Source of the DNA: Gonatopus flavifemur
Taxonomy: Eukaryota > Arthropoda > Insecta > Hymenoptera > Dryinidae
Direction: 5' to 3'
Assembly: GCA_018340375.1 (NCBI GenBank)
Contig: JAFFJZ010000010.1
Span: 1,178,001 to 1,242,000, forward strand
Length of the DNA: 64,000 nt
Every line of letters starts with the position of its first letter. Positions within the stretch are counted from its first letter, which is position 1. The position numbers and the translations under genes were made by a program. The notes under the pieces are model-generated. The model did not search any database and was not told the DNA's origin. It saw only the letters and a list, made by a program, of their open reading frames with translations. Of the stretch, positions 50,988 to 63,060 are shown piece after piece.

Positions 50988-51350
50988 TACGCTCTATGAA
51001 GGATCAAAAAATGGAAACAAAGTGGCATTACCACAATAATGATAATCTCGATCGAGCAATGAGATGCGATAAGGTTATGAACAATAGAAACTCATTTTCA
51101 TCGTGACGATAGTCGAATGGGATTTGGCTAGAACATTGTACAAGGTGTAAGCCAACGGAATACGGTAAATTCCAAAGTGGAATTCAATTATCAAACGAAT
51201 TTGATCATATGAAAATGATTCTTCGGATCATCAAACATCATGAACAGGAATGAATAGGTTTTTGACTCGTCGACACCACCCGAAGGAGAGAAGATTCCTG
51301 GGTCATCGTGGACATTAGAACAGGAACATATAAGGAACCCGACAATTTCA
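50988..51350. repeat. about 360-bp dispersed repeat, copy 2 (inverse orientation)
   Basis: This is the complement of 40455-40813, with landmarks AAAGTGGCATTACCACAATA and CTCATTTTCATCGTGACGAT. The pair lies 10 kb apart as an inverted repeat and could support inversion of the interval by recombination. Confidence 0.75.
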
Positions 51351-51661
51351 CTTATTCAGATCGAAGAGATATGAACCCACTATATGCGGATGATGTATTT
51401 CCAATAAGACCTAAGTTGATGATATCACATACAAAGAACAGGATCAACCCGTATTTTCCCGATTGATGGTATATCTGACATACAAGGTGAAATGCAATAT
51501 TGGAGTTAATGTCTGTCGTCGCCAATCTGATTCCTTGGGTGATATGGAGTTGTTTTTATTTAGATTCAATAACCATTTGGCCGATGAACATGACCAAGAG
51601 GTATTGCGAATTGAATTTGTCGTAGACTGTTGGTTTGAATCATACTGACTAAGGAACTTAC

Positions 51662-51838
51662 CGATTGAATTCAATCGGAATCAATTGGATTGAATTTGAT
51701 CCAAATGAATTGAATTGGATTAAATTTGATTCAATCGGATTGATCTGGATTGAGTCGCATTCAATTGGATTCAACTGGATTGAATTGAATTATATTGGAT
51801 TTCAATGGATTCAATTGAATTCAACTGGATTTGATTGG
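51662..51838. repeat. about 10-bp tandem repeat, TTGGATTCAA type
   Basis: GGATTGAATT, GGATTCAATT and GGATTCAACT alternate for about 180 bp. The near self-complementary unit means the array reads similarly on both strands. Confidence 0.8.
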
Positions 51839-51915
51839 TAATAGGAAGTACTGATTTCTATAATAAACTAATAATGAGGATCTTCAAGATTCCCGAGCCA
51901 TGAACCTCAAAAAAA

Positions 51916-52290
51916 GACTCATGACAACTGATCCAATCGGATTGTATGAATGGTTCCCCGATCAATATCGTTGTCAAGAATGTGAGAATCGATTATGTAT
52001 CTGCTGTCATTATTTTTCGGATTCAATGCACAGAATTCTCAACGGATTCATTGGGATTCGTTCGGGCATTTACCGAACAAACGCACGCATGTAATACAGA
52101 CTTAATTGGGACTCCTGACGACTGATTCAATCAGATTGTCTGAGTGTTTTCTCGATCAATACCGTTGTCGAGAATGCGAAAATCGATAATGTATCTGTTG
52201 TCATTGCTCATTAGACCCGATCGATGAAATCTCAAACATATTCATTAAAATTCATTGGGGGTTCGAGGTATTCTGATTTGTGTGTGCTTT
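51916..52290. repeat. 194-bp tandem duplication
   Basis: Copy 1 starts at 51916 (GACTCATGACAACTGATCCA) and copy 2 at 52110 (GACTCCTGACGACTGATTCA). Shared downstream words include CGATCAATA and ATGTATCTG. The 64-codon frame in copy 1 (51900-52094) is broken in copy 2, so it is unlikely to be coding. Confidence 0.7.
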
Positions 52291-52967
52291 TATTCCCACT
52301 CTGATTGCTAATTCGTTTGAATGACTAACGTCACGCTTTTGTTTGTACACTACGACTTTTGGATTTGAGGGGAAATGTTTCAATATTTTGTGTTACCATA
52401 GAGATGAAAAATTAACTTCCGGTGTTGAAACGGAAAAAATATTATCGCGTTCATCGTTTTTGTGAAAGTGTATTGTGGCTCCTAATATACTTAGATGAGT
52501 TTTTCGTAAATGCATATCATCGATGGCATTAAAAATACGTAACATTAATATCACCTTATAATTTCTTCGGTTCTTCTCATTGTCCATCATTGTGGAAGTT
52601 GAATAGTTATACTTTCGACGAATAATTTGATACTAGATTTGTGAGAGATTGCGATCGGAAACATTTGGTATAATAAAAATGACAACTATTTGATAACGTT
52701 ATTTGTTTTGTTATTGTCTTTCCATGTCACCGGTGATATAATATTTGAACTAGAGTACGTTGGTTATGTTTTGAAGTTCGATATGCTTCCTTTCACAGAT
52801 ATTTTACATTCAGCGCACACAAGTCAGGTGATATTATATATACGAAATAATTGAATCTCTTGGACATCGAAGAATCATTGTATAATTGCACAATTTTCAT
52901 TGCAAGGGAGGAAATTCCAATCAACGCTTATGATGCATGTACAGTTGTCCACGTATACGACATTTAA
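52291..52967. other. no gene seen
   Basis: This is AT-rich sequence with short chance-level frames. Confidence 0.4.
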
Positions 52968-53214
52968 CCCAGATAGAAAAATGTCTCAATAATGCCATCA
53001 TAATGGTGACATGCACGCCAAGAAATGTTTGCATCATGGTACCAAGGTGTTTCCGCATAAAGCATCGTTATTGGTAGCAAAACGAGGTGATGGTACCATA
53101 ATGAAGACATAATGTTTACATTTTATGCATCATTGCAATCTGAGCGAAGTTTATGATAGTATGTTTACGGCACATTATGTTACAAAATATTTAGGGCATG
53201 GTTTTCTATCTGGG
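52968..53214. mobile_element. 247-bp MITE, copy 2
   Basis: This copy is in the same orientation as copy 1 at 9687-9933, with only scattered base changes (for example CATTGTTATTGGCAG against CATCGTTATTGGTAG). The tips are CCCAGATAGAAAA and TTTTCTATCTGGG. The flanks TAA and AAA share only two of three bases, so a 3-bp target duplication is plausible but not clean here. Confidence 0.85.
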
Positions 53215-53479
53215 AAATGAATTGGATTTTCCCTTCTGAGTCTGAACCCGTCACACATGTGTCATCGTGACATTCCATGGAATCTATAGGACAAAAATAT
53301 TCTATGTTAGATGAGTGAAAATGAATTTCTTACATGGGCCCCCCAAGCATTTTGCGCTTCGGGCCCCGTGACGACGGGATTAAATGGAGAAAAAAATACC
53401 CCTTCAAAAGATTCGAACGAGGCTTGTCTGGACCAAACGCTGACGCGCTGCCACTCAAGCTACCGCTGGTCGCTTGGGT

Positions 53480-53620
53480 CAGTGATGCCAGAAATTTTGA
53501 GATCCAATGGCCTACATCCAATCGAATATTTCTGTTAATTGGAATGACCAATATATTACAGATCCAAGTCTGTGTTGCCAGAAACAGAAGAACAAGAGAA
53601 CCGAGATCGGAAAATATTGG
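53480..53620. repeat. TGCCAG-tipped repeat, copy upstream of RpS5
   Basis: GTGATGCCAGAAATTTTGAG, CCTACATCCAATC and GGAATGACCAAT match, in inverse orientation, 57720-57790 downstream of RpS5. GTGTTGCCAGAAACA follows at about 53570, in the same orientation as in the downstream copy. The overlapping frames of 103-132 codons are by-products. Confidence 0.65.
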
Positions 53621-54429
53621 TATTTCCCAGGGGTATGACACTTCCTATGCTCACCGTATAAAAAATGAGGGTCGCAATTTGTATCCCCCTCCCCGATCCC
53701 CACTCACCCGCGCGGCAAGGTGGCGCCACTAAACTTCGTCAGCAGCAAAGTTTGTTGTCAACATTGGATCAAAAACATGCAGAAATATTGGTTATGATCG
53801 GTTACCCTATTCAACTGCTGACGAAAACAGGTGCTGCCACCTATCGGAGCGGGGGGGATTACATCGAATTGTAGGAGTAGTCACGTGACCAATGGTGACC
53901 AAGCTGCGATTTTCCAACTCGGTGAATATCGCAACCCTGTTCTAGTCGAACAGTACCATTAACGCCATCTCTCATTCACGTGAGAAACATTTGATCGTTA
54001 CCGATCATCGTCTGAAATCAACATTATCACTAAATCATACATATATAAATGTATTCCGTAAAAGTGAAAAAACACAGTTTTAGAGCAGTATTGAATATAA
54101 TCAAACCCTTCGCATCTGCATTTTGAGTCAATCTCATTGTGTTTTTCCATATAGAAGAAAAATATGAACTTTTGAAATTGTCGAATTGAAATGGTCATCC
54201 AACGACCAATCAAATAATGTCTTGATTACTTCCAAGTCATTTAAATGATACTTTGTATAATTTCGTTACAAATTTCTAATACATCCCCTGGTTGTGGCTG
54301 TGCTTAAAATTATGTTGTCGAACTTTATATGAAAATTCTAACATATGACACATGTCAGATGATTCTCGAGTACTTTATATGCATATTTGACTAGAGTATC
54401 CGAATTCCGGCAATCACCGCACAGAGCGC
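53621..54429. other. RpS5 upstream region
   Basis: A less AT-rich stretch (about 53680-53900) is followed by AT-rich DNA leading to the RpS5 start. No TATA box in a supportive position is obvious, which fits a TCT-type promoter. Confidence 0.4.
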
Positions 54430-54482
54430 TAAAAGTGTCATGGCCTTTTCCTGTTCACGCTTGCAAAGACGAAGACGTGAAC
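54430..54482 (+). promoter_or_regulatory. RpS5: RpS5 transcription start and non-coding exon 1
   Basis: The pyrimidine run CCTTTTCCTGTTC at about 54444-54455 resembles the TCT/TOP initiator used by animal ribosomal-protein genes. It is followed by a short exon without a start codon that ends at a consensus donor, GTAAGT at 54483. The matching acceptor is a pyrimidine-rich TTTCAG ending at 54997, seven bases before the start codon. TOP transcripts are known to be translated in response to growth signals. That this one is regulated in that way is inference. The exact start base would need 5' end data. Confidence 0.6.
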
Positions 54483-55004
54483 GTAAGTTGTATGGTAAGA
54501 ATTTCAGTTGTTCAATGTTTTTTGTTGTCGGCGCAGTGTTGAAAGGTGTTATCAGAACGTCAATGATATATAATAATTAACAGTGTTCGTGGGTGATCTA
54601 CGTGGAAAGAGTTTTTGTGAGGTGAAATATATCCCCCGAGAACCTACATGTGCCCACATGACCACATGTTTTTCTCATTTTCGTCTTCATTGTATTTATT
54701 TATTCTTTGACAAGACGTCTAACGTGAACCAAAATTATGTTATTTTCAATTCAGAAATGATCTGAAACTACAATCGACTGTAAACATACTGCTTGTATTG
54801 TTTTTAATTCATATTACCAAAAAGTACCATAAATTATTAATTTCATGTATGAAGTATCGATACATATTCACAATACAAAATGTTGCTAGAAAACCAAAGG
54901 CTACTTTCTCCTTCTAAAAATCTATGCTTAATCGAATATTTTTCGTTTTGGTTCAAAGTTTTCATTATTCATGTTGTTTTTCTCGTTTTTCTTTCAGATA
55001 AACC

Positions 55005-56958
<1,954 letters not shown>

Positions 56959-56983
56959 ACACATTCAATCGTGACAAGTTACA

Positions 56984-56989
56984 AATAAA
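56984..56989 (+). terminator. RpS5: RpS5 poly(A) signal AATAAA
   Basis: A canonical AATAAA lies 26 bases after the RpS5 stop codon, giving the short 3' UTR typical of ribosomal-protein mRNAs. The cleavage site is not determined. Confidence 0.75.
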
Positions 56990-57469
56990 CAATTTATCTT
57001 TAAACAATGTGCTATTTTATCACCCTCAATAATTTTTCCTCTTGTTTTTGTTTCTTTCATACAAGATGTACTCGAATACAACAATCATAGAGTTCAAAGG
57101 ATGAAATAATTTCATATTATGAATAACACGAGGAAATATCTTGAAATAGGTATCAAGAAATTTCGTTTTATTTTTGCTGCTGTTGGTAATTTTGTATCTA
57201 TACATTTTTATATGAATAAATATAATTCTACAAATATTCATAGTATTCTTCACAAATTGATGATGAATAATTACATTCTTTATTCTATTAAAGTTTTAAG
57301 AAATTCAATTGCAGAGAAGTACAAACTGTTCAAATTTTTATCCATTTTTGATTGAAATTTAACGAAATTACATTGGTACTTTTGAATATATGTTTATTCA
57401 AGATTGGGGATATTTTTATTAAATTTTCTTTTTTCGAAAAAAAAATTATTGGAATGGATTGTATTTTCC

Positions 57470-57930
57470 AAGACACCCCGTACATGTGATAATAGTAACC
57501 TGTAATAAACATAGGAGGCAGCACTGCCCACTAATCAAAGGGTCTCTGTCTCTCCTTCGGTGCAATGATGCCAGCATTTGGTCGACCGACTCGATTTACC
57601 CTCTCCATCACACCTACCACTGCTTCAATGATGCCAGATTCGAAACCAAGACCGCTTCCCCTTCCTCCCACATCTGTGTTGCCAGAAACAAGGGAACAAA
57701 AGCGCCGAGACCGCAATACATTGGTCATTCCGATCAACTGAAGTATGTGATTGGATGTAGGCTGTTGGATCTCAAAATTTCTGGCATCACTCGAGAGAGT
57801 AATAAGTCACCCTTTCTCTGTCGCTCGCGCGACTTATTCCGCATGGTGGGAGAAAGGAAAAGCGGTCAATGGAGTGAGTAAAAACGGTCTCGGATCTGGC
57901 ATCACTTGGCATCACTGCATTCACTGCTCT
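57470..57930. repeat. TGCCAG-tipped repeat cluster between RpS5 and NDUFA5
   Basis: The word GATGCCAG, or its complement CTGGCATC, recurs several times in this stretch. A unit at about 57676-57787 is bounded by inverted tips GTGTTGCCAGAAA and TTTCTGGCATCAC. Part of it matches, in inverse orientation, 53480-53600 on the other side of RpS5. The 140-codon open frame across it (57459-57881) follows the repeat and is not a gene. The promoter of NDUFA5 must lie in or just after this cluster. Confidence 0.6.
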
Positions 57931-58008
57931 ACTTACGTGAAATTCATCAAAATTCATCTCGATTAATCTGACTTGGAAAATTAAACACATTTTTCTCTAA
58001 ATTCAATC

Positions 58009-59980
58009 ATGTCAGGACCAATAAAAAAGGTGGGTATAGATAATTAGTCATCCCAAGTACATGAAATTTTTGAAGAAGTTGCTTTTCTTGACAATTAAGA
58101 CATAAAATGGAATACAACCTGAACTTCTGGGTTTATTTAAAAAATTGGAATTTTTTTTGACATGTAATTTGTAATATTTTTTTAGACTACCAAACTAGCT
58201 GGACTTGCGGTATCAAAAATTCCTCGTTATGAACTGACACATATCTATGATCGATCCTTGAGATTGCTAGACATGTTTCCAAAGAATTTCACATATCGAG
58301 TTGCAGCAGAAAAAATAATCAGAGAAAGATTAGGTATATTGAACAGTGTAAGTGTTTAGTTTTTGAATATTACCATTTACTTCTCCATTTATTGATTCAC
58401 AATTATTCTTTCATTTTCGCAGTAATAAGCAGTTTTATGAATTAACTCCTAATCCGTTTAGGTTCTTTCCCATATACGTAAACTGTATACAGGGATCATT
58501 CATGTTTGCAGCATTAAAAAAATATGTTAAATCTTTTTAAAAAATCTTCAATGATTCATATGAATTCCTGAATCTTTTTGCTTCAAAAATCCACTTTGTA
58601 TATTATATGAAGGATGATTTATGTACATAATATATTCATGTGAACAGAGTGAAAAATGGACAGGACAAGTTTTTGTCCAGGCACAAATGACTCATACATA
58701 AACTGAGGATTAACTCTTCCCTTAGGGAAATTTACGCCATTTTGACCAAAACGCTTCATTTCTCCTTCGAAAAATTTATGCAAAAATGAAATATTCGGTC
58801 AGAATGATGCAAATTTTCCAAAGGGTTAGCCTGTATACAGGGAGCATTTGTGTCTCGAAAAAAACTGATGTCCATTTTTCACTCTTTTTGCATGAATTTA
58901 TTGTATAAACAAATTATCCTTCATATAATATCGAAGTGGGCTTCCAAAGTAAAGGAGTTGAAGAATTGGTATGAATTTTCTCAGGGTTGTTCCAAAAGTT
59001 GAATATATTTTTCAAATGAACCCTGCACACAATTTACGTACACCAAAAAAGTATTCGATTCTCTTATATCAATATTGGCAAATATTTTTGAATTCATTAG
59101 ATATATATTGTTTGTTCTTGAATTTTTACATTCTACACTAATCCAATAAAATAAGTAACAATTTATGTGATCAAATGATCAATATTCCATTAAGAACTGA
59201 TTTTTAATTGTGTTGATATGAGAATTACTTGAACATCATTGTACAAAATACCAATACAAAGGCTTATGTATTATTTTCTTGTTATTTATTTTCTCTTGAA
59301 AAAGAATTATCTTGAGTGAACTTTGTCATCTTAATAGACAATGTCTCGAAGCAAAGGAAGATACATGGAGAAAAGTAAACAGTAACCGTTACTGCGAGTG
59401 GCAGGAAAATCGGTTCGGAAACAAATGAAGATACAGTTTGATAGTAAAGATTATCGCTATCGCCGTCATAGGTACTGCAATGAAACACCTTATGTATCGT
59501 CGCTTGGCAATAAAGTCAATTAACTAACCACTGCAATGAAATTTGTCAATCCTGGCCGGACAGTAACCAGTACTGCGGAACGCAATATTGTATAACTGCC
59601 TTCAATTTTTCGATGATTACTGTCATTCGCAGTAACTGTTTACTTTTCTCCATGTACCAAATGTTGACATATTCTCTTACGCTGAATAATACAAAAATAT
59701 CTTTATTGAAAGTCTCTACGAATAATCAATATCTCCATTAATAACTTCTTCCTTGACAATTTCTTTCCTGATGAAATAATTTGTAATATTTTCATGTCAT
59801 TCACAGAATCAAGATATGCGTGACATCGAAGAAAAAATCGACTGCGGTCAAGTGGAAGAAGTCATTTCTCAAGCTAGAAATGAATTGAGTTTAATACAGC
59901 ATATGTTGGAGGATAAACCATGGGAAAAGACATTCATAGCACCCCCTCCACATCAATGGTCTTGGCCTCCTCATAAGTAA
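58009..59980 (+). CDS. NDUFA5: NADH dehydrogenase 1 alpha subcomplex subunit 5 (complex I), three exons
   Basis: This gene encodes an accessory subunit (13 kDa, B13 type) of the matrix arm of mitochondrial complex I. Coding exons are 58009-58029 (7 codons), 58186-58347 (54 codons) and 59807-59980 (57 codons plus stop), giving 118 residues against about 116 in the family. Both introns are phase 0: GTGGGT...TTTTTTTAG and GTAAGT...TTCACAG. Family landmarks are KKTTKLAGLAV at the N-terminus, the helical YELTHIYDRSLRLLDMFPKN region, GQVEEVISQARNEL, KPWE, and the C-terminal QWSWPPHK. There is no cleavable presequence, as is normal for this subunit. The first exon codes only MSGPIKK. Intron 2 is about 1.46 kb and carries two inverted-repeat elements that have not damaged the splice sites. 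The gene looks intact. Confidence 0.95.
58475..59040. repeat. 566-bp foldback element in NDUFA5 intron 2
   Basis: The two outer ends are inverted copies: TACGTAAACTGTATACAGGG at 58475 and the complement of its relative, ending in TTTACGTA at 59040. Inverted similarity continues inward through CCACTTTGTATATTATATGA (about 58592) and its partner near 58935, then through GAGTGAAAAATGGACA (58649) and TGTCCATTTTTCACTC (about 58870). The arms therefore exceed 200 bp each and leave a short centre near 58770. A further copy of the tip motif GTATACAGGG occurs inside, near 58832. This is a long hairpin in the pre-mRNA of an essential gene. It has no coding capacity. Confidence 0.75.
59362..59656. mobile_element. 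MITE with TA flanks in NDUFA5 intron 2
   Basis: The terminal inverted repeats are CATGGAGAAAAGTAAACAGT at the left and its complement at the right, similar over about 35 bp. Both ends are bounded by TA (59362-59363 and 59655-59656), as expected for a Tc1/mariner-type insertion. The interior has no open frame of note. It lies 150 bp upstream of the exon 3 acceptor. Confidence 0.75.
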
Positions 59981-60066
59981 ATTAAATATTTCAGAAGCGT
60001 GTATATAGTTTGAATATCAATTGATTTCTTTTGAGCTTAATATATATATAAATGATCATTGCAATC

Positions 60067-60072
60067 AATAAA
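60067..60072 (+). terminator. NDUFA5: NDUFA5 poly(A) signal AATAAA
   Basis: A canonical AATAAA lies 87 bases after the NDUFA5 stop. It is followed by an AT-rich stretch. Confidence 0.7.
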
Positions 60073-60764
60073 AGTAATTATTCAATTTTTCTGTCATTAG
60101 AATTATACCGATAATGTGAACAAGAAATTGATTCTAACAATTATGGTATAAGCGCTAACTGGAAAATTTTTCATTTCTATAGGTTCTCTGTTACAAAATG
60201 TATATTTCTGCATTCGTTAGGGGAGAGTTCAATATTTTGAATATGTATCGATCGTTTGGTTCCTAAAAATTCTTATCAGTCACTAAGGTGAAATGACTTT
60301 GAGATAGATTGAATTACATTCAGAAGAGTTTCAATGAAATGTTTATTTGTAGATAATTGAAAAAAATTCTACAAGGTTAGTTTCAATACCTTAATTACGA
60401 TGTCAGATCAAAACCGCATAGTAGCGGATAGACTTCCTGACTTGAATGGAGTGAATAAATAGGATAGGAACCCCAAAAGAACACATGATCAAAAGACGTT
60501 CGTTAAATGTTGCTGAAGTTTGACTCCTTTATTGAGACGATGAATTGGTAATCGAATCATGGAATACTCAGATGTTGAAGACCCAAAAAAATCCAGTACA
60601 TTCTTCAAACGATATTTCCAATTCCGAACAGTTAATTTGAGAAAATAAATACCAATGATTTATCAAATTTTGTGAATTTTAATTTTCGTTCCGTTTCTAT
60701 AGATGACTCAAACTTCAAGAACATTTCGTTAAACCTAAAACTAACTTATGGACATTGGAAGATT
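60073..60764. other. no gene seen downstream of NDUFA5
   Basis: This is AT-rich sequence beyond the NDUFA5 poly(A) signal. I see no open frame, RNA gene or clear repeat. Confidence 0.5.
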
Positions 60765-61017
60765 CATTGAATGTTTGCCACACAGGACAGTCGCTGAAGA
60801 ATTATGTCGCATCTCCGTAGAATTAAGGGAGAAGAAAGAGAACAGTGGATATAACGTGGTACGATGGAGAAGCAACGTAGAGACGGCGGAGAAATGTCCG
60901 GGCCGTTTTTACTGGCGGACATTTCTCCGTTGCCTCTACGCTGTATCCACCGATCCCTTTTCTCTCCCTGAATTCCACGGAGAGGCGACGTAGGTGTCCT
61001 GTGTGGGTCGTTGAATG
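60765..61017. repeat. about 250-bp foldback element with GC-rich centre
   Basis: The outer ends CATTGAATG...CACACAGGAC and GTCCTGTGTG...TTGAATG are inverted copies. The centre is a strong hairpin, with CGGAGAAATGTCCG at about 60888 and CGGACATTTCTCCG just after it. In between, ATCTCCGTAGAATTAAGGGA pairs with CCCTGAATTCCACGGAGAGG. The short frames on both strands mirror each other because of the palindrome and are not genes. A related fragment occurs near 45797-45840. Confidence 0.7.
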
Positions 61018-61303
61018 TAGTTTCATCTAAAATCAATCTAAAATCGATCTATTTCATCCGCGTGTTTGAAAACTTGACTATTCCATGAACAACTGCACTG
61101 TATAGCTGTTCTGACTATCCATACAGCACTGGGATGTTTTTGGTAAACATTCAGGGCTGGGCAGTATTTCATCAAAAAATATTTAAAATACATGAATTAT
61201 GAAATGAAGCTGGAACTGGCAACCGTAAAGCTAGCAGCCGATTGTCATATTTGTTTACATCAAACGTTTATTGAAGATTCAAGAATTTGAAACGTCTGAG
61301 GGG

Positions 61304-61488
61304 ACACCAGCGGTTGAACTTTGAAAAATTTTTTCGGGACGAACTACATAAAAATACGTACATTCATTCAAAATATCTCTTTGTACAGCATTTCTTGAAC
61401 TGCCGAAGAAGTGCTGTACAGAGGGATATTGTGAATTATTGCGTGCATTTTTTTTTAGTTTGTCCCGTAAAAATTATAGCGCTGGTAT
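61304..61488. repeat. foldback element with nested inverted repeats
   Basis: ACCAGCGGTTGAACTTTGAA and CGGGACGAAC on the left are matched, inverted, by GTTTGTCCCG and GCGCTGGTAT on the right. Inside, ATATCTCTTTGTACAGCATT pairs with GTGCTGTACAGAGGGATAT. A partial relative of the inner arm (ATATCGCTCTATACAGCATT) lies at about 62649-62670. Confidence 0.6.
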
Positions 61489-62069
61489 CACGTTAATGGG
61501 ATGCTACTTGATCGATTTCTGGTATGAACAAAGCTTCAACAACGTTTAATCAAAAGTTATAAGAACTGGCTTATTATAGGGGCGCCTGATATCGTAATCC
61601 GGGCCTGCGAAGAAATTTAGCTGGAGTCGACATATGTTGGTGCAACAGTTCAAAAACCAGGTCATCAATTTTTTAGGCTGTTTGCATTTACAATAGAATT
61701 ATATTTGTGAATATGTTTTTTAAACGTTCTTTAATTGATCCCAGTTATACAAAAACAAACCTGCATTATGTTCTTTTTTCAAAATCATTCAGATATCGGT
61801 AAACTTGAAATCAATAAAGTGCGAGTTGATACAATTGGAATTAGGCCAGCGCAGCTGAAACCCCCTGGTGAAAATGAAGCGTTGAAACCCAACGAAAGCG
61901 TAACGAAAACGCAAGCGAAGAGTCATCTGAGCGTAATAAAGAGTCACCTAAGCGTAATTTGGGAGGAAATTGGAACATTTCCACGTTACATTTGTTTCAA
62001 TATCTGCTTCCTCCAATTTTGGATTTCACCAGGGCCAAGTTGATCCTATATCAGAAGTTCAAACAGCTA

Positions 62070-62146
62070 TCTGGATCACTTTCCACCCAATCAAAATGCT
62101 TGAAAAGTGATCCGGATCACTTGGATCAGCTACTTTGAAAGGCTCC
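62070..62146. repeat. GGCTCC-tipped hairpin fragment
   Basis: TGGATCACTTTCC and AAAAGTGATCCGGATC form inverted arms. The right end, GATCAGCTACTTTGAAAGGC followed by TCC, matches the tip of the elements at 62415 and 44050. The matching left tip was not found, so this copy seems truncated. Confidence 0.5.
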
Positions 62147-62414
62147 TGTAACTAGCACTAGCTATAGAACCACATTGGCCCGGTTAGAACCAAGTTCATG
62201 GCTGCTACCAGAGATGAACTCATCTCTGGCATGAGTTTCCGGCCTCAATTGTCCTGTATCCGCTAGGGACGCTGGATAGCATGTTGGCGAATTTGAAATG
62301 AACGTAAAGAATTATCAATGCGCAGATACTCCATCGACCTCATACGCAATTTCATACGCTTACGTGAGAAGTGTTTATTGGATGTATCAAAAATTCCCTG
62401 CCAGAGTAAGCGAT

Positions 62415-62480
62415 GGAGCCTCCCGAAGTAGCTGATCCAAGTGATCCGGGTTACTTGGATCAGCTACTTCGGAAGGCTCC
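62415..62480. repeat. 66-bp near-perfect hairpin, GGAGCCTCCCGAAG tip
   Basis: The arms are about 31 bp: GGAGCCTCCCGAAGTAGCTG and its complement, around a few central bases. This makes one of the strongest stem-loops in the window. A 97-bp relative with the same tips is at 44050-44146. Related pieces lie at 62070-62146. Confidence 0.75.
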
Positions 62481-62863
62481 GATGGCACAGCCAGCACCTC
62501 CAGGACAAGCTTTGAACAGGCGAAACACGGGATTGTCAGGGAACTGCTCTCATGTGAAATATTTTGTCGCCCATAAGGAGATACTGGTGCCGGGACAATA
62601 GCCAAATTTTTCGTGTAAGATTTCTCCAAAATACTTGGATATTTTCAAAATATCGCTCTATACAGCATTTCATATGCATTTACCGTCATCTCGGTTACAT
62701 TTGATGAATCAATTTGTTTAGTATGGTTTACTTTCTATATCAATTTTCAGATATTACGATTCAGAATTATAAGACTTCGGGAAAATGAGAATTTGGGGGG
62801 ATGGCCTTTCGGAATCTTGAAATTCGGAAGAATGGGATGTCGGGATTTTGTACCCTACCGACG

Positions 62864-63060
62864 TGGTAAACACCCGTTGGTCCGAAAGCCCGTTAGTTTA
62901 AATTCTAAAATCCCGAAATATAACTGGATGTTTCTAGTCATGTGCGAATGAGATGAGATGTTACCAAAACTTTTTCGGAATGGCATCCATTTGGAATGTT
63001 AGCATTCGAATCAACGGTGCTTCGGACTAAGGGGCTTTTGGACCACCGGGTGTTTACCTG
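62864..63060. mobile_element. MITE-like element with GGTAAACACCCG tips
   Basis: GTGGTAAACACCCGTTGGTC at the left is mirrored at the right end by the complement of CAGGTAAACACCCGGTGGTC, with similarity over about 35 bp. The interior of about 120 bp is non-coding. Confidence 0.6.

Noticed and set aside
53334..53732. 132-codon + strand frame upstream of RpS5
   Set aside because: It overlaps the TGCCAG repeat and has an equally long frame on the other strand, which is typical of inverted-repeat DNA.
57459..57881. 140-codon frame just upstream of NDUFA5
   Set aside because: It follows the TGCCAG repeat cluster and has frames on both strands. It does not join NDUFA5, whose start codon and exon structure are clear.
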